Positions 42,256 to 50,691 of a DNA stretch of 64,000 nt are shown in pieces (positions within the stretch are counted from its first letter, which is position 1; each line of letters opens with the position of its first letter). Below the pieces are notes generated by a model. It was not told the origin of the DNA. It saw only the letters and a list, made by a program, of their open reading frames with translations, and made no database searches. The DNA comes from Thermohalobaculum sp965263335 (GTDB taxonomy: Bacteria > Pseudomonadota > Alphaproteobacteria > Rhodobacterales > Rhodobacteraceae), in assembly GCA_965263335.1 (NCBI GenBank), contig CBDHHE010000001.1, positions 2,170,001-2,234,000 of the forward strand. The letters are read 5' to 3'. A program made the translations under genes and the position numbers.

Positions 42256-43743
42256 TCAATTGACATTGGTCGTCTGCGGTTGCGGCGGCAGGCCGCTGGG
42301 AACCCGGTCAGGCACGAGATGCGAACGGTCGCGCATTGCGGGATCGGTGAGCGCCTTCAGGAAGACGACGAGGTCGGCAACGGCGCGGTCGTCGAGATGG
42401 GTCGGCGCAAGTTCGTTTGCGTCCGCGATCCGATCGCGCAACGCAGGCGTGGCTTGAACCCAGTTGTCACGCGCATCGAATGCCGAACGGCGCGCCGGAT
42501 TGACAAGACGATGGACAAGTTCCGAACCGCGACCGGCGCGTTCCACAACACCTGCGAGGGTAGGCAAGTCTGCACCATCGTGGTGCTCGAGCGCGGCGAC
42601 AGGATCGAGATGATGACGCACGACCGCTTCGAGCGTGGCGTAGGCACCGCTGTGTCCCCACGGGCCTGTCAGCTCGACGTTCCTAAGCGAAGGCGTGCGG
42701 AAGCGGAAGAGATCTGCCTGGTCGAAGGTCACCCGGAAGCGGCCCTCGTCTTCAGGTCGGTGTGCAAACCCGGTGGCGCGCCAATAGCTGGTGTCCGAGC
42801 CGTGCTCCTTACCGGGACCCGTCTGCGGCATCGCAATCGCATGAAAGCCATGATCGGTCAGCAGCGGGCCCGAGTGACATGCAACACAGCCGGCTTCACC
42901 ATAGAACAGAGACATGCCCCGGCGCGCAGCTCTTGAGAGATGCGAGGCATCGCCGGTCTCAAGCACACGGTCGAACAGGCTGCCCTGCGAGCGGAACGCG
43001 ACCGACTGGAACGCTGCCAGTGCGCGTGCCGCATGCACAAAGCGGATGTCACCAGGTCGTTCGATCTCGGCAAAGGCAGACGAAAACTGTTCGGCATATC
43101 CAGGAATTGCCTGGAGCCGGGCTGCGAGCAGAGCCCATGCCTCGGCAGGGCGATCATTCGCAACTGCATTTGCCACGCTGTTCTCACCCTTGTGTCCGGC
43201 CATCTCGATGGCCGAGAGCACGGGAAACATCGCCTGAGCAGCGAGGAGGCTGTCGAGGCCCACGGGCAAGTGCTCGCGTGCCGGGCTCCAAAATCCGCTG
43301 GGGAAGGTATGAGTCGGGTCGGGCTCCAGTCGGCCGTCATGGAACATGGCGTCGTATTCGCGCGCACCGATGTTGAAGAGCGGTTGTGCGTTTCGTGGCA
43401 CGCGCGCCAACACGGGCTCAGCAGTGTGGCGGGCCGTGCCCTGCCCCTCACCGCCTTCGCCAATTCCGAGCGCCAGACCGTCACCCGTACCGAGTGCGGG
43501 ATCGTGACAGGTGCCGCAGGAGATGTTGCGGTTGCCGCTCAGGATCGGGTCGAAGAACAGATCGCGCCCCAGGCGGACCAGAGCCTCATCCGGCTGACCG
43601 TCGTGAATGAAGTCGCGATCGGACAGCGGTGCAATCGCTGGCACGGTTCCGGAGGCGAACGCCGCGCCTGACACAAGGCCTGCGACAGAGACACTGCAAA
43701 GCAGCCGGCGAACGTTGCGCAGTTTGATCGAAACCGTTGACAT
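42256..43743 (-). CDS. Di-heme cytochrome c peroxidase (MauG/CcpA type)
   Basis: A 495-residue periplasmic protein with an N-terminal signal sequence (about residues 1-30) and two CxxCH heme-binding sites: CGTCH near residue 77 and CVACH near residue 290. Family motifs ALVRLGRDLFFDPILSGNRNISC, FNIGAREYDAMFHDGR, RFRTPSLRNVELTGPWGHSGAY and VVFLKAL are present. It could reduce peroxide or act like MauG in modifying a partner protein. No methylamine dehydrogenase genes are nearby; the unknown secreted protein is the obvious candidate partner. Confidence 0.88.
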   Translation of the reverse strand: MSTVSIKLRNVRRLLCSVSVAGLVSGAAFASGTVPAIAPLSDRDFIHDGQPDEALVRLGRDLFFDPILSGNRNISCGTCHDPALGTGDGLALGIGEGGEGQGTARHTAEPVLARVPRNAQPLFNIGAREYDAMFHDGRLEPDPTHTFPSGFWSPAREHLPVGLDSLLAAQAMFPVLSAIEMAGHKGENSVANAVANDRPAEAWALLAARLQAIPGYAEQFSSAFAEIERPGDIRFVHAARALAAFQSVAFRSQGSLFDRVLETGDASHLSRAARRGMSLFYGEAGCVACHSGPLLTDHGFHAIAMPQTGPGKEHGSDTSYWRATGFAHRPEDEGRFRVTFDQADLFRFRTPSLRNVELTGPWGHSGAYATLEAVVRHHLDPVAALEHHDGADLPTLAGVVERAGRGSELVHRLVNPARRSAFDARDNWVQATPALRDRIADANELAPTHLDDRAVADLVVFLKALTDPAMRDRSHLVPDRVPSGLPPQPQTTNVN

Positions 43744-43839
43744 CTCGGGCTCCAGAAACGTGTGTTGCTGGAGACGGATGATCTGTTACGGCATGCACTC
43801 AGGACGGGCTGCAGGTGTGAAACTTGCGTGAAATCGCTC

Positions 43840-44217
43840 TCAAGCGGCGTTATTGGGGGCCAGTTTTTTCACTGCAGCAATGATATCGGCGTTCGCGAAC
43901 GGCTTCGTTATGAAAACATCCGCTCCAGAAGAAAGCGCCGCCTCTCGATCCTCGCGCTGACTTTTGGCTGTCAGCATGATGACCGGCAATCCGGATGTGC
44001 GTGAATCCGACCTGAGGCGGCGCAGGATTTCGTAGCCGTCCATCCCTGGCAGCATCACGTCGAGCACAAGCACATCAGGTGTTCTTTCCAGTGCGGCAGT
44101 CAATGCCTCGGCTCCCTCAGTCTCGATTTCCACGGCGTATCCTGCACGGCTCAGCAAAAAATGCAGAGACTCAATGATGCCGGGCTCGTCCTCGGCAACC
44201 AGTACTGTTTTTCCCAT
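43840..44217 (-). CDS. Single-domain response regulator receiver protein
   Basis: A 125-residue receiver with Asp10/Glu11 of the acidic pocket, the phosphoacceptor Asp53 in LVLDVMLPGMDG, Thr83 in MLTAK and Lys105 in FITKPFAN. There is no output domain, so it works by protein-protein contact in a phosphorelay or as a diffusible regulator, like CheY or DivK. ATG 44217 is preceded by GGGAGGGG; the longer frame (to 44481) is not favoured. It is divergent from the HisKA-like/STAS-like gene at 44396. Confidence 0.9.
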   Translation of the reverse strand: MGKTVLVAEDEPGIIESLHFLLSRAGYAVEIETEGAEALTAALERTPDVLVLDVMLPGMDGYEILRRLRSDSRTSGLPVIMLTAKSQREDREAALSSGADVFITKPFANADIIAAVKKLAPNNAA

Positions 44218-44395
44218 CACGTCGTGTCCCCTCCCTTGATTTAATTGTTGTCGGGAGCCCAAGCAGGAGTAGACCGCGAACCGACACGCGATGCAATATC
44301 GCCTTCGCGACACACGAAGACCTGACGCCAGGGGTGGAAACGCACCACCACTTGTGCGTTGGATCCGTTGGGAATAGGCGTCGGAAAGGCGAGCC

Positions 44396-45049
44396 ATGGC
44401 AGAAGCTGGATCTGGCAAGGACGGGACCGTCGCGCTTAGCACAAAGGTGGAAGAAGAATTCGTGGCACCGCTGACCGCCATTCGCGGCGCCCTGGAAATC
44501 CTCCGCGATTACCCGGACATAGAGCGGGATGAAGTGGAGCGTTTCGTGCAAACCGCGCTGCACGCCTGCACGCGCCTCGAAGCCGGCATCGATGACCTCG
44601 CCGTCGCGGTCTACGCCGCTGCCCGGCAGGCAGAGGTGACTGCGGCAGAGGAACAACGCGGCCCTCGCGCCGATCCCGCCTATCTGGCCCGGATCCAGGT
44701 GCACGAGGCAAAACAGATCATCGAGCTTGATTTCAGCGATTTCGTGTTCAGCAGCTCGCAGGTCGTCAATGACTTCTACGATGCAATCGAATCCGTGATC
44801 GACCGTTCCGGGCTCGACTGGTACTTTCTAATCAACTTTCGCGAATGCCGGATATGGCCTGAGGCTTGGGTGGCGTTTGCGCATCGCGGCAAACGCATAA
44901 GCGTCAACCACTCACTCGGCACAATCCGCTTCATCGAGACCGCAGAAGATGAGACTGGAAAGACCACAGCTGGTGCAGGTTCGGACCCGAGCGTGGCCAC
45001 CTCTCGCGAGGCCGCTCTGCAGCAGATTGCGCAGATGAAAGCTGGATGA
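44396..45049 (+). CDS. Protein with a histidine-less HisKA-like segment and STAS-like domain
   Basis: A 217-residue soluble protein. Residues 14-70 read like a histidine-kinase dimerisation hairpin (FVAPLTAIRGALEIL aligns with the usual TPLT-I-G-LE-L H-box) but the phosphoacceptor His and the following Glu are absent. Residues 98-178 (IIELDFSDFVFSSSQVVNDF, LDWYFLINFRECRIW, RISVNHSLGTIRF) resemble a STAS-like beta/alpha unit. No ATPase domain is present. It may be a phosphotransfer-lacking partner for the divergent receiver. Function is unknown. Confidence 0.65.
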   Translation: MAEAGSGKDGTVALSTKVEEEFVAPLTAIRGALEILRDYPDIERDEVERFVQTALHACTRLEAGIDDLAVAVYAAARQAEVTAAEEQRGPRADPAYLARIQVHEAKQIIELDFSDFVFSSSQVVNDFYDAIESVIDRSGLDWYFLINFRECRIWPEAWVAFAHRGKRISVNHSLGTIRFIETAEDETGKTTAGAGSDPSVATSREAALQQIAQMKAG

Positions 45050-45160
45050 GCTTGAGGCGCCAGTCTCATGCATCGCAGATTCTGTTTGCCTCGCCGGGCC
45101 AGGATGGGTCACCCTGAGGCCCTATTGATCTTGGGTCGGGCAACAGCCGGAACAGCGCAG

Positions 45161-47509
45161 ATGGCCAAATTGCACGAGAGATTTTTTACGCTCGGAGAGC
45201 GTGCGCCAACGGAATTGAAGAGGTTGGCAGTCGGGATCGCCGCGATTGTTGCCGCGCTTGTAACAGCTTCGGCAACGAATACTGTTGCGAATGAGCCTGC
45301 CTCACAGCGAGGATTGGGACAGATTTCTGCACCCGATGGCGGTTTCGGGTTCTCATATTCGGGAAGCCACGCCCTTTTGATCGGCGCTGCCGACTATTCC
45401 GACCCGTCATGGGCCGATTTGCCTCGCATCCCGTCGGAACTCGCCGAGATCGAGGCGGCACTGACCCAACGCGGTTTCATTGTCGAGAGACTCAATGATC
45501 CCTCAGGGGCAGAACTTCGCAGTGGCCTTCGCTCGTTCCTCGCAAAGTATGGGCGTGGCGAGGAAAACAAGGACAATCGTCTCCTCATTTTCTATTCCGG
45601 ACACGGTTACAGTGACGACAATTTCCAAGGATACCTGGTGCCCACCGATGCGCCGAATCCGACGGAGGCCGATGAAGATTTCATAATCGGCGCGGTCGAC
45701 ATGTCGGAGATCGTCGCCTGGGCCGGCGGACTGGTGCATGCCAAGCATGTGTTGTTCCTGTTCGACAGCTGTTTTGCAGGAACGGTGTTCGAGAGCCGTT
45801 CGATCGGGGATCCTGGCAGTGCCTACATCGCCGCGAGCACGTCGAAACCGGTTCGCCAGTTCATCACGGCGGGGGATGCCGATCAGGAGGTGCCAGCACA
45901 AAGCGTGTTCGCGCCTGAATTTGTCGATGCAATTGACGGCGCCGCGGACACCAACAATGACGGCTATGTCACGGGCTTGGAACTCGGGGTCTATCTCTCC
46001 CTGAAAGTCCCTTCGATCAATCCGCTGCAGACACCGCGATACGGCAAAATCCGCGACGCCCGGCTGGACGATGGCGACTTTGTCTTCCAGACGCCCGCCG
46101 CACTGGCGAATGCGGCGCCAGCGGGCACCGAGATCGCCGCCCTCGCGGAAAGCTCCCCTCCCCGCCTCGTGTTCAAGAACCGGATCAAGGAAGGCCCACC
46201 CGCCATCATCTACACTGACGCAGACGCGAAGTCGCGCTCTCTCGGCTTTCTCGAGGGCGCGACCGAAGTGGCACCTGTGGCACAATCCGATGATGGCCGA
46301 TGGGTGCGCGTGGCGTTGGCGGGCGCTCGTGAGGGTTGGGTCTTCAGTTCCAGTCTCGGGCTCAACCCCAAGGCCCGCGCCGTACGAGACACGCAAGAAC
46401 TGCCGCCCGTGCTGTTCGACAAGACGTTCGGCGGCACAGGTACCGATAAGGCTTTCGACGTCATCGCCCGTTCCGGCGGCGGGTTTTACGTCTCAGGCTA
46501 CACTGCCTCCAAGCAGCACCGGGTCAGCGAAAAGTCAGACGGTTGGATCGTTGCCCTCGACAGCACCGGCGAGGTGATCTGGGAGCGTGCCTATGGAGGC
46601 GAGGGAGAGGAAATCGTTGACCGTCTGCTCGAACTCCCGGGCGGTGACATTCTCGGCGTTGGCGCCACTAAGACCGACAGTGCGGGCGAGGAAGATGTCT
46701 GGGTCGTACGCATCTCGGACACGGGCGAGTTGATCTGGGAACACCGCTTCGGAGGCGCGAAGGACGATCGCGGGTTCGGTGCTTCGCTGCTGCCGGACGG
46801 AACCATCATCATCGCTGCGCATACGGAATCAAAGGGCGCCGGCCAGCGCGACATTTGGCTGGTGCAGATCGATTCTGACGGCGAGATTGCCTGGGACCGC
46901 ACCTACGGCACCGAAGAAGACGAGCGAATCCACGAGTACCAAGCGACCACCGATGGGGGCTTCCTGCTGGCGGGCTCGACCAAGTCACCAGAAAACGGCT
47001 CGGACGATCTCTGGATCATCAAGGCAGATCGCTTCGGCGAAGTCTTGTGGGAGCGCACCTACGGTGGACCGGGAGCGGATTTTGCCTACATGCAGCTCGG
47101 CGCCAATGGCATGATCGGATTCGCTGGCTATTCACAGACCGAAGACCCAAAAGGCGATGGCTGGGTGATGCTGTTGGACGAGCACGGCGACTTGTTGTGG
47201 GAAAAGTTCTTCGGCGGCCCGCACAAGGACGACCTGGAGTCAATGATTGCAACCGCAAGCGGAAGCTGGATCGTCTTCGGCTACACCGAGGGTAATGCAG
47301 AAGGAGCGACGGACGGTTGGGTTTTCGAGATCGACTCGCGCGGAAATGTGCTTTGGGACCGCCGGCTCCACCGAGGCGACGATGAAAAGTTCTACAACGC
47401 CGTCATTGACACAGACGGCGGAATCGTCTTGGCAGGCTACTCCTCGACCCCGCACGATCCCAAGCCCGACTATTGGGTGCGCAAGATTGCAAGGCCCAAT
47501 GCCCGATAG
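45161..47509 (+). CDS. Caspase-fold (C14) protein with SH3-like domain and seven-repeat beta-propeller
   Basis: A 782-residue protein from ATG 45161 (an upstream GTG/ATG frame to 45068 is possible). A hydrophobic segment near residues 20-40 suggests an export signal or anchor. Residues 65-290 are a caspase-like p20 fold with His148 in IFYSGHGY and Cys204 in FDSCFAG. An SH3-like unit follows (about 385-435). From residue 445 to the end seven repeats of about 50 residues recur, each ending ...D.W.v..D..G...W, fitting a seven-bladed propeller. A periplasmic protease or scaffold sensing a partner through the propeller is plausible. It follows the STAS-like gene by 112 bases. Confidence 0.88.
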   Translation: MAKLHERFFTLGERAPTELKRLAVGIAAIVAALVTASATNTVANEPASQRGLGQISAPDGGFGFSYSGSHALLIGAADYSDPSWADLPRIPSELAEIEAALTQRGFIVERLNDPSGAELRSGLRSFLAKYGRGEENKDNRLLIFYSGHGYSDDNFQGYLVPTDAPNPTEADEDFIIGAVDMSEIVAWAGGLVHAKHVLFLFDSCFAGTVFESRSIGDPGSAYIAASTSKPVRQFITAGDADQEVPAQSVFAPEFVDAIDGAADTNNDGYVTGLELGVYLSLKVPSINPLQTPRYGKIRDARLDDGDFVFQTPAALANAAPAGTEIAALAESSPPRLVFKNRIKEGPPAIIYTDADAKSRSLGFLEGATEVAPVAQSDDGRWVRVALAGAREGWVFSSSLGLNPKARAVRDTQELPPVLFDKTFGGTGTDKAFDVIARSGGGFYVSGYTASKQHRVSEKSDGWIVALDSTGEVIWERAYGGEGEEIVDRLLELPGGDILGVGATKTDSAGEEDVWVVRISDTGELIWEHRFGGAKDDRGFGASLLPDGTIIIAAHTESKGAGQRDIWLVQIDSDGEIAWDRTYGTEEDERIHEYQATTDGGFLLAGSTKSPENGSDDLWIIKADRFGEVLWERTYGGPGADFAYMQLGANGMIGFAGYSQTEDPKGDGWVMLLDEHGDLLWEKFFGGPHKDDLESMIATASGSWIVFGYTEGNAEGATDGWVFEIDSRGNVLWDRRLHRGDDEKFYNAVIDTDGGIVLAGYSSTPHDPKPDYWVRKIARPNAR

Positions 47510-47558
47510 AACATCGTCTTTACTCGCGCATTCCGTTCGTTTCTGACCGCCAGCGCAG

Positions 47559-49673
47559 ATGCCCACCACATCCGCAGTTTTCGACCTGGTTGTTCTTGCC
47601 GACGTGCAGGCACGCGATCCTGCTTTGGCGCTTGTGCGTCAGACTGAAATCGCAGCGGCGATCGCAAGCGGACTTCGTGTTGGACTTCTTTCGCTCTACC
47701 GCAAACGGTCAGAAAGCCGCCAACCCACTGACGCCTGGGTCGCCGAACAGATCGAAGCCGGGAGACTGACACTCCTGTCGCCAGCGACGCCTGCGGCGGC
47801 GAAGGTTATCATCGTGATCGACAGGCGAGACTTTCGTCACATGCCGTCGATGCCAACGACGCTCTCGGCAGAGCAGGTGCTGGTCGTACCAACGATCGGC
47901 AGTGCCCCGGACCCGGAGACAGACGCGCGCACGCTCGAGACGCTTGAGGGATACTTCCGCGCACCTGTTCAAATGCTTTCAACAGAAGGCCGTTTCGACA
48001 TTCCCGCCTGGTGGCCAGCTCTGCATCCCGACGAGTTTTCTGGACGCCCGAGGAAGTCCGCTCCCTCGGCGCCGGTGATCGGCTATCTCGGTCTCACAGC
48101 ACTGGACACGCCCGAGCCAAAGCCAGCCCCACCGCCAGATGACCTGACCGGCGCAGGGCTCGGCAAAGTTCTCGGCATTGGGCCCTTGCCCGTCGAGGAC
48201 TCCGCCCGGATGATCGACTTTGTCGTTGCGGGCTCTGATGCCGCCACATGTTATGCCGAGCTCACACGGTTGGCCCGCCTCGCCGCTGCGGGGATCGTGA
48301 TTGTGGCCCACCCAGCACTGGAACCTCAACTGGGTGAGGCGGCACTCTTCGTGACCGGGCCAGATCGTGCGAAGCTTATTGCTCGCCTGACACGCGACTC
48401 GAGTGCCTACTACAGACAGAGTCGACAAGCGATCCGCATTGCAAATCTCAGGTTCGCCGCATCCCTTCGCCGAACTAGATTGGCCGAGGTGACCTCTAAA
48501 GGTAAGCAAGAGGCACTCCAGCGTCCGTCGCAAAGCGCAGCAAAAGGCACAACGCACCCAACGCGCGTCCTTCTTGTATCATCGAACGGGGTCGGGCTTG
48601 GTCACCTTACACGCCTCATGGCCATTGCACGGCGCCTGCCGGACCAGATCGAACCCAGGTTCTTCACGCTTTCCGAAGGCGCGGACGTGCTGGATCGCAT
48701 GGGGTTTCATTTCGACTACATGCCCTCTTACGCGCATCTCGGCCTCGAGAATGCTTCGTGGAACAAGTTGCTTGCGCGCAGGCTGACCCGGATCATTCGA
48801 CTGTACGAGCCGGCTTCTGTCGTGTTCGACGGGAACTGGCCTTACTCCGGGCTCATAGATGTCACCGTCGCAACGCCCGAGATCAGCTGGTTCTGGGTGC
48901 GCCGTGCGCTTTGGCGGCGCAATCGAGACGTGTCCGTGCTCGACCGGGCAAAGCATTTCGACGCGGTGCTGGAACCCTCGGACCTCTGCGCCAACGAAGA
49001 TGTCGGATCCACCGTGATGCGTCGGGATGAAGCTCTGGTGGTACCGCCCACGGTTCTTCTCGATCGGAACGAGCTTCTGCCGCGCAACCAGGCCAGGGAA
49101 AAACTCGGCGTCCCCGATGGGGCCCTGTGCGTGGCGCTTCAACTCGGCGCCGGCGCAAACTTCAGCTTCGCCGAAATACGCGCAGCAATGGTGGCGGACC
49201 TTCTGAGCCGTCCTTCGGTGCATCTGGTCGAACTGCGTTCCCCAATCACGAGTGACGAATTGCGTGCGGAGGCGATCCGCGGCGCTGTCTTCTCCGAGTA
49301 TCCGAGCAGCCGGTTCGCCAGGGCATTCGACCTCCTTATTTGCAGCGCCGGCTACAACAGTTTCCATGAGAGCCTATGCTTTGGGATTCCCACCGTCTTC
49401 GTACCCAATGAAGCCCCTTCGATGGACGATCAGTTGCTGCGGGCGCGGTATGCAAACTCGATCGGTCGCGCACTGACCCTGCGTGCGCACGAGACTCTCG
49501 ACGTGAAGACCGTCCTGGATCAGGCGCTCGATCCATCGTTTCGCAAAGCAATGGAAAACAACGAATTCTCGAACGCTGAAAGCGGTGCTGCCGAGATGGC
49601 GCAGTTTATCGCAGATTCGAGCGTCGCGCTTCGGGTCGGAACGCCACTGCCCGACCGCATCAATCGGATTTGA
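47559..49673 (+). CDS. Glycosyltransferase-like protein (two GT-B-like halves)
   Basis: A 704-residue protein. The C-terminal half is a MurG/UGT-type GT-B fold: SNGVGLGHLTRLMAIARRL near residue 345, LQLGAGANFSF near 527 and CSAGYNSFHESLCFGIPTVFV near 597, the nucleotide-sugar binding region. The N-terminal half (VVLADVQARDPALALVRQTE) is Rossmann-like and may be a degenerate GT domain. The end overlaps the convergent gene by 14 bases. It sits among caspase and signalling genes, so it might glycosylate a surface polymer or a small molecule; the acceptor is unknown. Confidence 0.75.
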   Translation: MPTTSAVFDLVVLADVQARDPALALVRQTEIAAAIASGLRVGLLSLYRKRSESRQPTDAWVAEQIEAGRLTLLSPATPAAAKVIIVIDRRDFRHMPSMPTTLSAEQVLVVPTIGSAPDPETDARTLETLEGYFRAPVQMLSTEGRFDIPAWWPALHPDEFSGRPRKSAPSAPVIGYLGLTALDTPEPKPAPPPDDLTGAGLGKVLGIGPLPVEDSARMIDFVVAGSDAATCYAELTRLARLAAAGIVIVAHPALEPQLGEAALFVTGPDRAKLIARLTRDSSAYYRQSRQAIRIANLRFAASLRRTRLAEVTSKGKQEALQRPSQSAAKGTTHPTRVLLVSSNGVGLGHLTRLMAIARRLPDQIEPRFFTLSEGADVLDRMGFHFDYMPSYAHLGLENASWNKLLARRLTRIIRLYEPASVVFDGNWPYSGLIDVTVATPEISWFWVRRALWRRNRDVSVLDRAKHFDAVLEPSDLCANEDVGSTVMRRDEALVVPPTVLLDRNELLPRNQAREKLGVPDGALCVALQLGAGANFSFAEIRAAMVADLLSRPSVHLVELRSPITSDELRAEAIRGAVFSEYPSSRFARAFDLLICSAGYNSFHESLCFGIPTVFVPNEAPSMDDQLLRARYANSIGRALTLRAHETLDVKTVLDQALDPSFRKAMENNEFSNAESGAAEMAQFIADSSVALRVGTPLPDRINRI

Positions 49674-50100
49674 CCGGCGCCTCAGGAACCGATCCGCTGC
49701 GGCTCAGGTCGAGTTCGAACGTCGTGAGCCAAGTCTCGCGAATGCTCTCGAGCCTCTCGGACGCAAACACCTGATAGCGGACAGGATCGCTTTCTCCCAA
49801 AATTTCCGCAGAGGGCACCATTTCCACCACCACTTCGTGGCGGCGAAGGTGCTCGAAACAGGGCACGCTCACCACAAAAATGGGTTCACGCCCCTGATTG
49901 CGGGCCCGCCCCACAACGCTGTCCACCAATGGTGCGATCTCATCTGCGGTCAGCCCGAGCATCAGCACAAGCAACCGCGGGCGCGCATCCTGTGCGGAAT
50001 CCTTGAAACGCATCGAGAGCCCAGTGTGCTCGGGTCGCGCCCCTTCAGGCGGTCGCTCCAGCAGTCGTTTTGCCCGCTCAAGCAAGGCGCATCTCCACAT
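49660..50100 (-). CDS. Hypothetical protein, related to the N-terminal domain of a glycosyltransferase
   Basis: A 146-residue protein, or 117 residues if ATG 50013 is used. The core PRLLVLMLGLTADEIAPLVD and EPIFVVSVPCFEHLRRHEVV looks like the first Rossmann unit of a GT-type domain, but no sugar-binding part follows. The composition is coding-like, the 3' end overlaps the neighbouring glycosyltransferase gene by 14 bases, and the frame is long for a random minus-strand frame here. The role is unknown; a regulatory or partner subunit of the neighbouring glycosyltransferases is possible. Confidence 0.5.
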   Translation of the reverse strand: MWRCALLERAKRLLERPPEGARPEHTGLSMRFKDSAQDARPRLLVLMLGLTADEIAPLVDSVVGRARNQGREPIFVVSVPCFEHLRRHEVVVEMVPSAEILGESDPVRYQVFASERLESIRETWLTTFELDLSRSGSVPEAPVKSD

Positions 50101-50196
50101 TCACCGCGATTCGATTTGCGAAGCCGGTCAGCGCGGTGTTGAACCAGCTAATTTGATCGGATACAATTTAGGACAGTTTGTGCGGTGAGGACACCG

Positions 50197-50688
50197 ATGA
50201 AACGATACTTGATTCTTGCGTCACTCGCGATCAGCGCGTTCGCGTCTGCGTGTACACCTCAGAACTCCGGCGGCTTCAATACCACCGGTGCTCAACCTCC
50301 CACGCCTGCAAAAGGCAACACCAGCGGTCGATCGCCCGATCTGGTGGCGTTCTTCGATGCGGTCGTAGCGAACGATCTCGAAAGCTACCGGTCGTTCATC
50401 AGCGCGTATCCTGACAGCCCGTACTCCTGGATGGCTCAAGATCTCATGACGCAATGTGCGTCGGGGACATGCGCGACCGAGGAGCAGATACAGGCAGCAC
50501 TCGGAGATGCGGCTTCTGCTGCACGTCGCCAGGCGGACAACAACACAACCGAGATCGCGGATGCGGCAGGTGCGGCAGCAGCGATCAGCGGTTCGGCCGC
50601 GGCGGGTGTGATTGGTTCTCAGGCCGCTGCGAATGCCGCTGCTGCAAGTGCTGCGAACGAGCCTTCAACCGGCAGCGACAACTACTGA
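50197..50688 (+). CDS. Small putative lipoprotein
   Basis: A 163-residue secreted protein with a signal peptide (KRYLILASLAISAFASAC) ending in a Cys that could be lipidated, though the -3 position is Ala rather than Leu. Residues 45-90 (PDLVAFFDAVVANDLESYRSFI followed by AYPDSPYSWMAQ) form a helical region like a tetratricopeptide/SPOR-adjacent unit, then a long Ala-rich low-complexity tail rich in AA and N. ATG 50197 follows GTGAGG. It precedes a glycosyltransferase gene by 3 bases, so they are co-transcribed. Confidence 0.72.
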   Translation: MKRYLILASLAISAFASACTPQNSGGFNTTGAQPPTPAKGNTSGRSPDLVAFFDAVVANDLESYRSFISAYPDSPYSWMAQDLMTQCASGTCATEEQIQAALGDAASAARRQADNNTTEIADAAGAAAAISGSAAAGVIGSQAAANAAAASAANEPSTGSDNY

Positions 50689-50691
50689 CCG

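Noticed and set aside
42256..43743. Methanobactin-type MbnH/MbnP partner system
   Set aside because: The di-heme protein is MauG/CcpA-like, but the secreted neighbour could not be recognised as MbnP and no methanobactin genes were seen.
45503..46396. Minus-strand frame of 297 residues opposite the propeller caspase
   Set aside because: Shadow of the caspase gene; no domain and unusual residue composition.
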